Shown: positions 1 to 9,748, counted from the stretch's first letter. The stretch is DNA of 64,000 bases from Lysobacterales bacterium (GCA_017305135.1 JAFKNA010000008.1:62001-126000); one strand, 5' to 3'. Numbers and translations: made by a program. Notes: generated from the sequence alone by a model not told the origin.

Positions 1-2
1 CT

Positions 3-1358
3 GCGCAGCCCGAACAGCTCGCCTACCGCCTCGCCCAAGTCGATTTCCGCGCCGGCCGCCTCGACCGCGCCGAGGCGGCACTCGATCGCCTGCTGGGCGG
101 CGCGGCGGCGCAGGCGGAGCCGCATTTCCGCGCGCGGGTGCTGATCGCCCGCGGATCCACGCGCATCCGCCGCGGCGCCTTCGCCGACGGCGGCCGCGAT
201 TTCGACGCCGCGCTGGCGGCGCTTGCCGGCAGCGGCGACGTGCCGGCGCGGGGCGAAGCGCGCCTGGGCCGCGCCAACAGCCTGGTCGCCGCACACCGCT
301 ATGGCGACGCGCTGGCCGATTTCGGCGCGGCGCGCGTCGACCTGGAAAGCGCCGGCGACCTGCTCGGCGTGGCGCGGGTGGACGCCAACCTCGGCATGCT
401 CGAGCTGTACCGCGGCCGCCCGGCGGCCGCGCTCGGTTACCTGCCCGGCGCGGCCGAGCGCTTCCAGTCCTATGGCGCGCTGCACGAACTGCTGTTGACC
501 CTCACCGGCCTCATCGATGCGGAACTCGCCATGCTGCAGCGCGACGAGGCCGCCGCGACACTCGAGCGCGCCGCCGCGCTCAGCGCGCGCATCACCGATC
601 CGGACCAGCGCGTCGACCTCCTGCTGAATCGGGCGCAGGTGCTGACCGGCGCCGGCCGCCACCGCGAGGCGCAGGCGGCGCTGGCGCAGGCCAACGCCAT
701 CGAGATGTCGGGCAACCGCGTGTTGCGCGCGCGCCAGCGCTCGCTGCAAGCCGCCCTCGCCGCGCAGGAGGCGCGCTGGGAGGCGGCCGCCACGGCGGCC
801 GCGGCGGCGCTTGCGGACTGGCCCGTGGCCGGCGCCGATGGCGACCGCGCCGCGCTCGTGCGGATCGCCCAGCGCGCGCTGCTGGCGCTCGGCCGGGACG
901 AGGAGGCGGCCGGCCTGTTCGACCGTTCCCGCGCGGTGCCGGACGCGGCCGCCGAGGCGCCGGGCGCGGTGGCCGAGGCCTTGGCCATGGCCGAGTGGTG
1001 GCAGCACCGCGGCGATGCCGCGCGCGCGGCCGCCTGGTTCAACGCCGCGGTGGCGGCCGCCGACCGTCGTGGCGTGCCGGCCGAGATCGTCGCGGTCGCG
1101 GCCGCGCGTGCGCCGGCCCTGCTCGCCGCCGGCCGCGACGCAGAAGCCGCCGCCATGATCGGCCTCGTCGCGCCCTGGGCTTCCCGCGATTTCGACGCCG
1201 CCTTGCTGCAGGTGCGCCTGTTCCATGCCCTGGACCAGCACGAGGCCTGGTTCAATGCGCTGCGCGAGGCGCAGCGGCTGGCCGGCGAGCGCGAGATTCC
1301 GGCTGGGCTGCTGGTGCGCCGCGGCTTTGCCGCGGACGCGCCGCGGGGCCGACCCTGA
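3..1358 (+). CDS. TPR-rich protein, 3' part only
   Basis: The reading frame is open from the first bases of the window, so the true start lies upstream; the first internal ATG/CTG-type codon near 138 is not a convincing start because coding of the same composition precedes it. The visible part is almost wholly alpha-helical and Ala/Arg/Leu rich, with repeated helix pairs of about 34-40 residues (for example the stretch around GEARLGRANSLVAAHRYGDA) that look like degenerate tetratricopeptide repeats. It has no catalytic motif and no membrane segment. Such C-terminal TPR arrays are common on serine/threonine kinases and winged-helix regulators, but the N-terminal domain that would decide this is outside the window. 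The stop is followed by 178 bases before the next gene. Confidence 0.6.
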   Translation, partial: AQPEQLAYRLAQVDFRAGRLDRAEAALDRLLGGAAAQAEPHFRARVLIARGSTRIRRGAFADGGRDFDAALAALAGSGDVPARGEARLGRANSLVAAHRYGDALADFGAARVDLESAGDLLGVARVDANLGMLELYRGRPAAALGYLPGAAERFQSYGALHELLLTLTGLIDAELAMLQRDEAAATLERAAALSARITDPDQRVDLLLNRAQVLTGAGRHREAQAALAQANAIEMSGNRVLRARQRSLQAALAAQEARWEAAATAAAAALADWPVAGADGDRAALVRIAQRALLALGRDEEAAGLFDRSRAVPDAAAEAPGAVAEALAMAEWWQHRGDAARAAAWFNAAVAAADRRGVPAEIVAVAAARAPALLAAGRDAEAAAMIGLVAPWASRDFDAALLQVRLFHALDQHEAWFNALREAQRLAGEREIPAGLLVRRGFAADAPRGRP

Positions 1359-1536
1359 GACGGTCCGCGCAGCCCGTCGCGTTTTCCTTCCGGACGGCGC
1401 CGGACCGCGCTCCAGCAGGCTTGTCACACGGTTGGAGCGTGTTTGGAGCGACAGCCCGGGGCCGCCCGGCGAAGGATCGCCGGGACCGGCAGCGGGATGC
1501 CGCGCCGGGCCGCCTGATGACTGACCGGAGTGATCC

Positions 1537-2700
1537 ATGACCGCGTTTTCCGTTCCGCTTCCCCGCTGCCTGGCGGCGGCGTGCCTCGCCTTCGCCGCAT
1601 CGGCATCCGCCCAGACCGTGACCCTCACCGAACTGCCGACGCCGGCAGGCTACGGGGTCGCCGGCGTCGCCAATATCGCCAGCGACGGCACCGTCGTGGG
1701 CACCGTCTACCCGTCCGGGGAGGTCGTGCGCTGGGTGCCCGGCGAGGCTCCGGAGGTGCTCGGCGGCGACACCTACACGCTGGACAACGTGATGCCATTC
1801 ATCTCCAGGGATGGTGCCGTGACCGTGGCTTCGAACTATTTCGACGATTACAGCCTCGCCGCGCCGGGATTCTGGCTCGGTGGCACCGACTGGGAGCGCG
1901 CCTCCGGGATGATCCTCACCTGGTCGACGCCGTACGGCATGTCCTGGGACGGTACGGTCCTGGTCGGCGGCGGCTACAACGACCCGCCGCCGGGGCAGTT
2001 CGCGCCCATCGTGCCGTGGATCTGGACCCTGCCGTCCGGCCAGCAGCTGCTCGACCTCCTGCCCGGCACCAGCAGCGGCCAGGCCTGGGCGGTGGCCGAC
2101 GACGCCAGCGTCGCCGCCGGCTTCATCGACGGCGGAGGCGTCCGCCATGGCGCGCGCTGGGATGCGGGCGGGCCGGCCTGGATCACCGACCTCGACGGCG
2201 AGCGCGTCGGCCAGGCACTGGCGTGCAACGCCGACTGCTCGGTCATCGTCGGTGCGGGCATCGACAACGCGCCGGCGGGCGTGGCCCACCAGGCCTGGCG
2301 CTGGACCGCGGACGAGGGCCTGCAGTACCTCGGCACCGTGCCGGGCGGCGACCCCTCGGCCACGTACTACGCCTTCGAATCCACCGGCGATGGTTCGATG
2401 GTGGTCGGCAGCTACTTCACCATCGATCCGATGCTCGGCGCCCTCAACCGCGGTTTCCTGTGGACGCGGGACGAGGGCATGCAGGACATGACGGCCTGGC
2501 TGGCCCAGCACGGCATCGACTACGGCGAGGGCTTCTCCGACCTGGTGGTGAACGCGATCACGCCCGACGGCGACCTGCTGCTGATCAACGGCACCGACGC
2601 GGACTACATGCGCCAGCGCGCGGTGGTGCGCATCGTGCCGGGGGAGCCGGTCGAGGACTTCATCTTCACGGACGGCTTCGAGGGCTTCGGCCCGTTCTGA
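1537..2700 (+). CDS. Secreted HAF-repeat protein with C-terminal FTDGFE motif
   Basis: 387 residues. The N-terminus is a clear Sec signal peptide (hydrophobic stretch after MTAFSVPLPRC, cleavage after ASASAQ). The body repeats a motif of the HAF type (extracellular repeat family), seen best in YLGTVPGGDPS followed by a G-S-M-V-V-G-S segment and GFLWTRDEGMQDM; about five to six blades suggest a beta-propeller. No catalytic residues are recognisable. The last residues contain F-I-F-T-D-G-F-E, which recurs at the C-terminus of the unrelated delta-60 protein at 30317-32827 and may be a sorting or maturation tag. A purine-rich GGAGTGATCC precedes the ATG. Function unknown; extracellular or surface location inferred. 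Confidence 0.75.
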   Translation: MTAFSVPLPRCLAAACLAFAASASAQTVTLTELPTPAGYGVAGVANIASDGTVVGTVYPSGEVVRWVPGEAPEVLGGDTYTLDNVMPFISRDGAVTVASNYFDDYSLAAPGFWLGGTDWERASGMILTWSTPYGMSWDGTVLVGGGYNDPPPGQFAPIVPWIWTLPSGQQLLDLLPGTSSGQAWAVADDASVAAGFIDGGGVRHGARWDAGGPAWITDLDGERVGQALACNADCSVIVGAGIDNAPAGVAHQAWRWTADEGLQYLGTVPGGDPSATYYAFESTGDGSMVVGSYFTIDPMLGALNRGFLWTRDEGMQDMTAWLAQHGIDYGEGFSDLVVNAITPDGDLLLINGTDADYMRQRAVVRIVPGEPVEDFIFTDGFEGFGPF

Positions 2701-2725
2701 GGTTCCAGCCGCCCGGCCGGCGCGG

Positions 2726-4951
2726 TCAGTACATCTCGGCGGGATCCACGTCCACCGACCAGCGCACCCGGCGCTGGCCGCGCAGGGCGCGCAGGTGCGC
2801 CAGCCAGCCCGGCAGGAAGGCCTGCAGGCTGGCGTGGTGCGCCGACTCGGCCAGCACCTGGCCCCGGAACACGCCGGCGCGCAGGGGCATCGGCGCATCC
2901 AGCGGCCCGTGCAGCTCGACGCCGGGGCGGCCGCCATGCGCGGCCGCAGCGGTGAGGAACGCGTCCAGATCTTCCTTGCGCCGCGCTTCCGCGCGCAGCA
3001 GGGCGAGGCGCGTGCAGGGCGGCAATCCGGTGGCGCGGCGCTCCTCGAGCAGCCGGGCGGCGAAGGCCGCGTAGCCGCGCTCCAGCAGCAGGCGCAGCTG
3101 CGGATGGGCCGGATCGTGCGTCTGCAGGATCACCGTGCCGGCACGGTCGGCGCGCCCGGCGCGCCCGGCCACCTGCACGACGAGCTGGCCGAAGCGCTCG
3201 AGGGCGCGGAAATCCACGCTGTAGAGCCCCTCGTCCGCGCCCACCACCACCACCAGGGTGAGCCGCGGCAGGTCGTGGCCCTTGGCCAGCATCTGCGTGC
3301 CGACCAGGATGCGCGCGCCATCCTCGGGCAGCGACTCGAACAAGGCATCGCGCTGGCGCCGACCGCGCGTGGTGTCGCGATCCACGCGCAGCAGCGGCAC
3401 GCCGGGGAAGCGTGCCGCCAGCGTTTCCTCGATGCGCTCGGTGCCGGTGCCGAGCGGCGCCAGTGCCAGGCTTCCGCAGCCCGGGCAGGCGCGTGGGGCG
3501 CGCTGTTCGCGGCCGCAATGGTGGCAGCGCAGCCGGCCCTCGCGCCGGTGCAGCGTGAAGGGGCGCTCGCAGGCGGCGCACTGCCCGCGCCAGCCGCAGT
3601 CCCGGCACAGCAGCACCGGCGCATAGCCGCGGCGGTTGCGGAACACCAGCACCTGCTCGCCACGCTCCAGGCAGGCGCCGATCGCATCCAGCGCGGGCAC
3701 GGAAAAGCCGTGCTCCACGCGCTGCCGGCGCAGGTCGATCACCTCCACCGTCGGCGGGCGCGCATCGCCGGCGCGCTGCGGCAGGCGCAGGTGCCGGTAG
3801 CGGCCTTCGGCGATGTTGGCGAGGCTTTCCAGCGAGGGCGTGGCCGAGCCCAGCACCACCGGCACCGACAGCGCCCGCGCGCGCACCACGGCGAGGTCGC
3901 GCGCGTGGTAGCGCCAGCCGTCCTGCTGCTTGTAGGAGGCGTCATGCTCCTCGTCGACGATGATCGCGCCGGGGCGCGCCAGCGGCGTCAGGATCGCCGA
4001 GCGCGTGCCGAGCAGCACCATGGCCCGGCCGCGGGCGGCGTCGAGCCAGGTCCGCGCGCGCTCCACGTCGCCCAATCCGGAGTGGAGCATCGCGACTTCC
4101 ACGCCCAGCCGCGCGCGGAAACGGCGCAGCGTCTGCGGCGTCAGCGCGATTTCCGGCACCAGCACCAGTGCCTGGCGGCCGGCGGCGAGGCAGGCATCGA
4201 TGATGCGAAGGTACACCTCGGTCTTGCCGCTGCCGGTGACGCCGTCGAGCAGGAAGGGCGCGAAGCGGCCGAGCGAGCCGATCACTGCCTCCGCGGCAGC
4301 CTGCTGCGCATCGTTGGGTTCCGGACCATGCGAGGCCGGGAGGGATCGGCATGGCGGGTCCTCCACCCGCTCCACCCAGCCCCGCGCCAGGGCGGTGCGG
4401 ACCGCGCTTGCTCCCCAGTCGCCGCCAGCCGTTCCGATTGGCCCGCTTTCCAGCGCCGCCAGCAGGCGGTCGATGCGCGTGCCGCGGCGGCGCGCGGGAT
4501 CGTAGAGGGCATGTTGTCCGGCGGCGGTCAGGGCGAGCGCTGCCCGCGCGGGTGCGGGCAGCGCTCGCGGCGACCGCAGGGCGACCGGCAGCGCCGCGTG
4601 CAGCACCTCGCCGAGCGGATGCTGGTAATAACGGGCGGCCCAGCGCAGGCTGGCCAGCAGTTCGCCGGCAAGCAGCGGCGCGGGATCGAGCACGGCCCCG
4701 ATCGCCTTCAGCGCCGACCCGTCGCGGCCACTCCGGGCGGCGTGGGCCGTGACGATGCCCACTACGGGGCGCGGGCCGAACGGAACCAGCACGCGGCAGC
4801 CCACGGCCGGCAGCGGCTCGGGCGCGAGGTAATCGAAAGAGCGGTCGAGCGGCACCGGCAGTGCCACCTCCACCACGCCACCTCGCCCCTCGTCCCCCGG
4901 CTCGCCGCCCGATGTCGCAGCCGGGCTTGCAGGGTTCTTCTCAGGAAACAT
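2726..4951 (-). CDS. priA: Primosomal replication-restart helicase PriA
   Basis: 741 residues, close to the usual 730. PriA is the 3'-to-5' helicase that recognises stalled or D-loop forks and starts reloading of the replisome. The N-terminal DNA-binding domain is followed by a helicase core with Walker A (GVTGSGKTE), a DEEH Walker B box, and the VGTQMLAKG and QVAGRAGRADR helicase motifs. Between the two helicase lobes lie eight paired cysteines (CRDCGW, CAACE, CHHCG, CPGCG) that bind two zinc ions. The ATG used gives a short polar N-tail before the conserved VEVALPVPLDRSFDY. The upstream 311 bases contain three DnaA-box sequences, so control by DnaA is possible. Confidence 0.97.
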   Translation of the reverse strand: MFPEKNPASPAATSGGEPGDEGRGGVVEVALPVPLDRSFDYLAPEPLPAVGCRVLVPFGPRPVVGIVTAHAARSGRDGSALKAIGAVLDPAPLLAGELLASLRWAARYYQHPLGEVLHAALPVALRSPRALPAPARAALALTAAGQHALYDPARRRGTRIDRLLAALESGPIGTAGGDWGASAVRTALARGWVERVEDPPCRSLPASHGPEPNDAQQAAAEAVIGSLGRFAPFLLDGVTGSGKTEVYLRIIDACLAAGRQALVLVPEIALTPQTLRRFRARLGVEVAMLHSGLGDVERARTWLDAARGRAMVLLGTRSAILTPLARPGAIIVDEEHDASYKQQDGWRYHARDLAVVRARALSVPVVLGSATPSLESLANIAEGRYRHLRLPQRAGDARPPTVEVIDLRRQRVEHGFSVPALDAIGACLERGEQVLVFRNRRGYAPVLLCRDCGWRGQCAACERPFTLHRREGRLRCHHCGREQRAPRACPGCGSLALAPLGTGTERIEETLAARFPGVPLLRVDRDTTRGRRQRDALFESLPEDGARILVGTQMLAKGHDLPRLTLVVVVGADEGLYSVDFRALERFGQLVVQVAGRAGRADRAGTVILQTHDPAHPQLRLLLERGYAAFAARLLEERRATGLPPCTRLALLRAEARRKEDLDAFLTAAAAHGGRPGVELHGPLDAPMPLRAGVFRGQVLAESAHHASLQAFLPGWLAHLRALRGQRRVRWSVDVDPAEMY

Positions 4952-4995
4952 TCATGAAGATGGCTTAAATGCCGATGTGCATGGAGGTTTTTCGC

Positions 4996-5030
4996 TTATC
5001 CACACCAACTGTGGATAACTCTGTGGATCA
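4996..5030. promoter_or_regulatory. Cluster of three DnaA boxes upstream of priA
   Basis: TTATCCACA at 4996-5004 and its inverted copy TGTGGATAA at 5010-5018 are both perfect matches to the DnaA box; TGTGGATCA at 5022-5030 differs by one base. The first two form an inverted pair 5 bp apart, and the second and third are direct repeats 3 bp apart. They sit 45-79 bp upstream of the priA start, in the 311-base gap between priA and the DUF3667 gene (4952-5262). The rest of that gap is AT-richer than its surroundings around 5080-5130 but holds no convincing ORF. Likely role: DnaA-dependent control of priA or a DnaA-titration site. A chromosomal origin is unlikely. Confidence 0.7.
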
Positions 5031-5262
5031 AGCCGACGGGGTGGCTCTTGGGGCGCGTGGCATGGCCCCCCGCAACGTTTTGGTCACATTCTAACCAGCA
5101 GAAAAACAGCATAAGCAACAACGACTTGCGAATGCCGTCAGGACGGGTTCATGCTGCACCGCGAGATGGCCGCGGCGGACGCTTGCATTTTCGCGATTGT
5201 GTACAACCCGCTTTCACCTCACCCGCAAGCCCGCCGGCAGGACAGCGCGGCCCTGCGGCCAC

Positions 5263-6429
5263 TCAGTTCAAGGCGAGGCTGATGAGCATCGCCGCAGCCA
5301 CCGCAAACGACAGCAGGACCACGTAGCACCAGCCGGTGATCGAGTACTTCAGGAGCGTCATCGTCCACCCCTGCGCGTAGACGCGTTTCTGCATCAGCAG
5401 CAGATACAGCGGCAGCCAGGCCCACATCGCCGCGCGCAGCCACCGGAGCGGCGCCACCAGCAGGGCGGCGGAGGCCTCCGCCCAGCCGAGCACGAGCTGC
5501 AGCAGGGCCAGCAGCAGCAGCGAGAGGAAGATGAAGGCGTGGCTGTGCAGCGCCACCATCAGATGCTCCATGTAGAGCCGGCGCTTGAACACGTACATCA
5601 GCTTCAGCAGCAGCGCGAACAGCGGCAGCAGCACGAACATCGTCTGCGGCAGCACCGAGAATACGCCGGCGAACAGGTGCGCGGGATCGTGCTCGGCGAT
5701 CAGCACGTTCTCGCGTACGCGCGCCAGCGACGCATTCAGGCCGCGATTGGCCCAATCCGGCGCCCAGCCGATCTCGAGCGGGTGCTTGACCGGATCCCAA
5801 GGCCTGCCATTGAACTCGATCGCGCGCTCGTTGGGATCGTCCGGCAGCGGCGCCCCGTCGGCGATCGCGGCATCGCGTTGCCGCAGCCATTCGCCGCGCT
5901 TGCCGACGCGTTCGGTCAAGGTGTCGATGCGCTTCTGCCGTGCGGCGGCGTCGGGCGTGCCAGCGGCAATCGCCGCGAACGCCGCCTCGCTGCGGCGGTC
6001 GAGCTCGGCGAGGGTCGGCGCCGACTTCACGCTCGAGAGCTCGTCCACGTCCGAGACATCAGGGCGCAGGTCGATGCCGCTGCCGGTCACGTTGATCGTG
6101 AACTGGATGGCGAAGAAGCACAGGATGCAAAGGAAGAAGAACAGCCGGAACGGCGTCACGTAGCGGGCGCGCCGGCCGGCGAAATACTCGATGGTGAGAT
6201 AGCCGGGACGGAGGTAGAGCGGCGCGATCGAGCGGAACACGCGCGAGTCGACGTTGAACAGCGCCTCGCCGGCATCCGCCAGCACGCTGATGAGGTGGCG
6301 GATCAGGCCTTTTTCCGGCTGACCGCAGATCGCGCAATAGGCGCCGTACATGGGCGCGCCGCAATTGGCGCAGCGGCCGCGTGGCAGCGGTGCCGGCAGG
6401 GTGCGCAGGTCAGCGGTTTCGTCGCTCAT
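5263..6429 (-). CDS. DUF3667-type zinc-ribbon membrane protein
   Basis: 388 residues. Near the N-terminus a CxxC...CxxC ribbon (CANCGAPMYGAYCAICGQ) precedes a conserved segment (RHLISVLADAGEALFNVDSR, then SIAPLYLRPGYLTIEYFAGRR) typical of the DUF3667 family. This is followed by a transmembrane helix (FRLFFFLCILCFFAIQF), a soluble periplasmic or cytoplasmic stretch of about 150 residues, and four to five further hydrophobic helices to the C-terminus. The family has no established function. It is convergent with nothing: the MATE gene starts divergently 56 bases away. I cannot assign a substrate. Confidence 0.8.
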   Translation of the reverse strand: MSDETADLRTLPAPLPRGRCANCGAPMYGAYCAICGQPEKGLIRHLISVLADAGEALFNVDSRVFRSIAPLYLRPGYLTIEYFAGRRARYVTPFRLFFFLCILCFFAIQFTINVTGSGIDLRPDVSDVDELSSVKSAPTLAELDRRSEAAFAAIAAGTPDAAARQKRIDTLTERVGKRGEWLRQRDAAIADGAPLPDDPNERAIEFNGRPWDPVKHPLEIGWAPDWANRGLNASLARVRENVLIAEHDPAHLFAGVFSVLPQTMFVLLPLFALLLKLMYVFKRRLYMEHLMVALHSHAFIFLSLLLLALLQLVLGWAEASAALLVAPLRWLRAAMWAWLPLYLLLMQKRVYAQGWTMTLLKYSITGWCYVVLLSFAVAAAMLISLALN

Positions 6430-6485
6430 GGGAAAATGCCGGCTCCGGCACCACGTGATGCGGTAGCCGCCACAAGATCATCTCG

Positions 6486-7856
6486 ATGCAGGACAGTTTA
6501 CACGCGCGTGCGGGCCGGCTTTCCGGGGAACTGAAGCCGATGTTGCGCCTCGCGCTGCCGCTGGTTTTCGGCCAGCTGTCGGCGGTCGGCATGAACGTGG
6601 TCGATGCGGTGCTGGCCGGGCACCTGGACGCGCACACCCTGGCCGCCGTGGCGGTCGGCACCAGCATCTGGTCGCTCGCCATCGTCACCGCGCTCGGCGT
6701 GATGATGGCGCTGCCGCCCTCCGTCGCGCAGCTCAACGGTGCTGGCCGCCACGAGGCGATCGGGCCGCTGTTCCGCCAGGCCATCTGGCTGGCGCTGGCG
6801 CTGGGCGTGCTGCTGACGGCGGTGACGGCGCTGCTCGGGCCGCGTCTGGTGGTGCTGATCGGCGTGGATCCGGCACTGATCGCGGACACCACGCTGTTCC
6901 TGCACGCGATCGCCTTCGGCGCGCCGGCGCTGACGCTCTACTTCGGACTGCGCGGGCTCAGCGAAGGGCTCGGCATGACCCGGCCCACGCTCTATTTCGG
7001 CCTGCTTGGCCTCGCCCTGCTGGGGCCGCTCGGCTACGTCCTCATGTACGGCCGGCTCGGCCTGCCGCGGCTCGGCGCGTTCGGCAGCGGCATCGCCACC
7101 GCGCTGGTGCTGTGGCTGCAGCTGGCGGCCTTCGCGATCTATGTGCGGCTGCGTCCGCAGTATCGCGAACTCGCACCGTTCGCGCGCATGGAGCGGCCGG
7201 ACCCGCGCGCCCTGCGCGAGCTCCTCCACATCGGCCTGCCGATGGGCGTGACCCTGCTGATGGAGGCGAGCCTGTTCGTCGCCGTCGCGCTGGCGCTCGG
7301 CACACTCGGCACCGACATCGTCGCCAGCCACCAGATTGCGCTCAACGTGGCCTCGATCGCCTTCATGGTGCCGCTGGGCCTGGCCATGGCGAGCACGGTG
7401 CGCGTCGGCCACGCGGTCGGCCGCGGCGACATGATGGCGGTGCGCCGCGCCGGCTGGGTCGGCATGCTGCTGACGCTGGCGACGCAGGCGGTTTCCGCCT
7501 CGCTGATGCTGTTCCTGCCGACGCGGATCGCCGGCCTCTACACCGGCGACGTCGCCGTTGCCGCGCTCGCCGCGCAGCTTCTGGTGCTGGCCGGCCTGTT
7601 CCAGTTCTCCGACGGGCTGCAGGTGGCGGCCAACGGCGCGCTGCGCGGGCTCAAGGACACGCGCATCCCGATGCTCATCACCCTGTTCGCCTACTGGGTG
7701 GTCGGCATGCCGGTCGGCGGCTGGCTGGCGTTCCACCAGGGGCTGGGCGCGCGCGGCATGTGGATGGGCCTGATCGCCGGCCTCAGCGTCGCGGCGGTGC
7801 TGCTGCCGTGGCGCTTCTGGCGGCTGACGCGCCGCAGCCGCGCCGATTTCCAGTAG
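6486..7856 (+). CDS. MATE-family multidrug/cation antiporter
   Basis: 456 residues with twelve predicted membrane helices arranged as two six-helix halves, the standard MATE architecture. Recognisable family segments are PLVFGQLSAVGMNVVDAVLAG in helix 1, the Q..W....LG region near residue 95, and the second-half counterpart GLPMGVTLLMEASLFVAVALALG with the downstream ASHQIALN motif. Members export cationic drugs or metabolites in exchange for sodium or protons across the inner membrane. It is closest in pattern to the NorM branch, but the substrate is not predictable. The gene stands alone between divergent DUF3667 and downstream sppA (34 bases), with which it may be co-transcribed. Confidence 0.9.
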   Translation: MQDSLHARAGRLSGELKPMLRLALPLVFGQLSAVGMNVVDAVLAGHLDAHTLAAVAVGTSIWSLAIVTALGVMMALPPSVAQLNGAGRHEAIGPLFRQAIWLALALGVLLTAVTALLGPRLVVLIGVDPALIADTTLFLHAIAFGAPALTLYFGLRGLSEGLGMTRPTLYFGLLGLALLGPLGYVLMYGRLGLPRLGAFGSGIATALVLWLQLAAFAIYVRLRPQYRELAPFARMERPDPRALRELLHIGLPMGVTLLMEASLFVAVALALGTLGTDIVASHQIALNVASIAFMVPLGLAMASTVRVGHAVGRGDMMAVRRAGWVGMLLTLATQAVSASLMLFLPTRIAGLYTGDVAVAALAAQLLVLAGLFQFSDGLQVAANGALRGLKDTRIPMLITLFAYWVVGMPVGGWLAFHQGLGARGMWMGLIAGLSVAAVLLPWRFWRLTRRSRADFQ

Positions 7857-7890
7857 GCTACCGGACCCGGCGGCACTCAGGAATCCATCG

Positions 7891-9738
7891 ATGGCCAGCA
7901 AGTCACCCGGCGTGGTCCGGCGCTTTTTCCGTGGCCTCTGGGACGCGCTCAACTTCACCCGCATGCTGGTGTTCAACATCCTGTTCGTGGCGGTGCTGGT
8001 GGCGCTCATCGTCGCCTTCTCCAGCAGCCGGCCGGCGATCGCGCCGCGCAGCGCGCTGGTGCTGGATCTCAAGGGCAGCATCGTCGAGCAGTACAGTGCG
8101 GATCCCGCGCAGCGCGCGATGGCCAACCTGAGCGGCAACGAGGCGCGCGAGATCCAGCTGCGCGACGTGCTCGCGGTGATCGACGCGGCCGCCACCGACG
8201 CGCGCATCGAGCGCATCGTGCTGGTGCCCGACGACATCTCCGGCGCCGGCTTCGCCAGCCTGCGCGAGATCGGCGCGGCGCTGGAGCGCTTCCGCGCCGC
8301 CGGCAAGGAGGTGGTCGCGGTGTCCGGCGGCATGGACCAGCGCCAGTACCTGCTCGCCGCCCACGCCGACCACGTCCTGCTGGATCCGGAGGGCGCGGTG
8401 GTGCTGGAAGGCCTGTCGAGCTACCGCAACTACTACAAGGACGCGCTGGACAAGCTCGGCGTGGCGGTGCACCTGATCAAGGTCGGCACCTTCAAGTCGG
8501 CGGCCGAGCCCTTCGTGCTCGACCACGCTTCCGACGCGGCCAAGGAAGCCGACGCCTACTGGATGGGTGGCGTGTGGCAGGAATACCTGGCGGAGGTGGC
8601 GGCGGCGCGCAAGCTCGACGCCACCGCGCTCGCCGATGACATCGCCCACTACGACCAGCGGGTGCTCGCCGCCAACGGCGACCTCGCCCAGGTGGCGCTC
8701 GGCCAGAAGCTCGTCGACGAGCTCGCCACCCGCGGCGAGGCACGCGAGTTCCTGCGCAAGCGCGGCGTGGCCGAAGGCAGCGATGGCTTCCGCCAAGTCG
8801 ACTACGCCCGCTATCTCGCGGCGCTCGGCGCCGGCGCGACGCCGCTGGCCGGAGCCACGGTGGCGGTGGTGGTCGCCGAAGGCGAGATCGTCCCCGGCGA
8901 GCAGGGCCCGGGCACCATCGGCGGGCGCTCGACCGCGCAGCTGGTCCGCGCCGCGCGCGAGGACGGCAACGTCAAGGCACTGGTGCTGCGCGTCAACTCG
9001 CCCGGCGGCGATGCCCATGCCTCCGAACTGATCCGGCGCGAGGTCGAACAGACCCGTGCCGCCGGCAAGCCGGTGATCGTCTCCATGGGCGACGTCGCCG
9101 CCAGCGGCGGCTACTGGATCTCCATGGATGCCGACGAGATCTGGGCGCAGCCCAACACCATCACCGGTTCGATCGGCATCTTCGGCCTGTTCGTCACCGT
9201 CCCCGATATGCTGGCCAGGCTCGGCATCAACACCGACGGCGTCGGCACCACCCCGCTGGCGGGATCGCTCGACCCGCGCCGTCCGCTGTCGCCGCAGATG
9301 GAGACCATCCTGACCAGCGTGATCCAGCGCGGTTATGCCGAGTTCATCGGCAAGGTGGCGGCGGCGCGCGGCAAGACATCCGAGGAGATCAACCGGATCG
9401 CGCAGGGCCGGGTGTGGGACGGCAGCCAGGCGCTGGAGCGCGGACTGGTGGATGCGCTCGGCGGCCTCGACGAGGCGATTGCCGCCGCCGCCGAGCGGGC
9501 CGACCTCGGCGACGATTACCAGGTGCACTACATCGAGCGTGAGCTGAGCCCCTGGGAGCGGCTCGCGGTCAACCTCGGCAACAGCGAGGCGGCGCGTGCG
9601 CTGGCCAGCAAGGCCGGGCTCAGCCTGCCGGCGCTGCTCGTTGCGCCGGCCGAGGTGCGCGAACTCTCCGGCCTGGTCACGTCACTTCGCGGCCGGCGCT
9701 ATGGCACGTTCGCGCATTGCCTGTGCGAGCTGCGCTGA
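7891..9738 (+). CDS. sppA: Signal peptide peptidase SppA, 67-kDa type
   Basis: 615 residues, the length of the long E. coli-type enzyme with two tandem ClpP-like domains. An N-terminal membrane anchor (MLVFNILFVAVLVALIVAF) places the catalytic part in the periplasm. The general-base lysine is in GTFKSAAEPF of the first domain and the nucleophile serine is in GDVAASGGYWISM of the second, the split dyad known for this family. The enzyme degrades signal peptides released by leader peptidase and helps membrane protein quality control. Follows the MATE gene by 34 bases. The extreme C-terminus (after RGRRYG) ends with a short Cys-containing tail that may not be conserved. Confidence 0.96.
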   Translation: MASKSPGVVRRFFRGLWDALNFTRMLVFNILFVAVLVALIVAFSSSRPAIAPRSALVLDLKGSIVEQYSADPAQRAMANLSGNEAREIQLRDVLAVIDAAATDARIERIVLVPDDISGAGFASLREIGAALERFRAAGKEVVAVSGGMDQRQYLLAAHADHVLLDPEGAVVLEGLSSYRNYYKDALDKLGVAVHLIKVGTFKSAAEPFVLDHASDAAKEADAYWMGGVWQEYLAEVAAARKLDATALADDIAHYDQRVLAANGDLAQVALGQKLVDELATRGEAREFLRKRGVAEGSDGFRQVDYARYLAALGAGATPLAGATVAVVVAEGEIVPGEQGPGTIGGRSTAQLVRAAREDGNVKALVLRVNSPGGDAHASELIRREVEQTRAAGKPVIVSMGDVAASGGYWISMDADEIWAQPNTITGSIGIFGLFVTVPDMLARLGINTDGVGTTPLAGSLDPRRPLSPQMETILTSVIQRGYAEFIGKVAAARGKTSEEINRIAQGRVWDGSQALERGLVDALGGLDEAIAAAAERADLGDDYQVHYIERELSPWERLAVNLGNSEAARALASKAGLSLPALLVAPAEVRELSGLVTSLRGRRYGTFAHCLCELR

Positions 9739-9748
9739 GGCGCATGGC

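Noticed and set aside
4952-5262. Possible chromosomal replication origin
   Set aside because: Only three DnaA boxes occur, there is no dnaA/dnaN/gidA neighbourhood, and no clear AT-rich 13-mer array; a regulatory or titration cluster is more economical.
5197-6534. 445-residue plus-strand ORF opposite the DUF3667 gene
   Set aside because: Antisense shadow with Arg/Gln/His-rich composition; the minus-strand frame has zinc-ribbon and membrane motifs.
6498-8333. 611-residue minus-strand ORF opposite the MATE and sppA genes
   Set aside because: High-GC shadow frame spanning two proven genes and their gap; no domain pattern.
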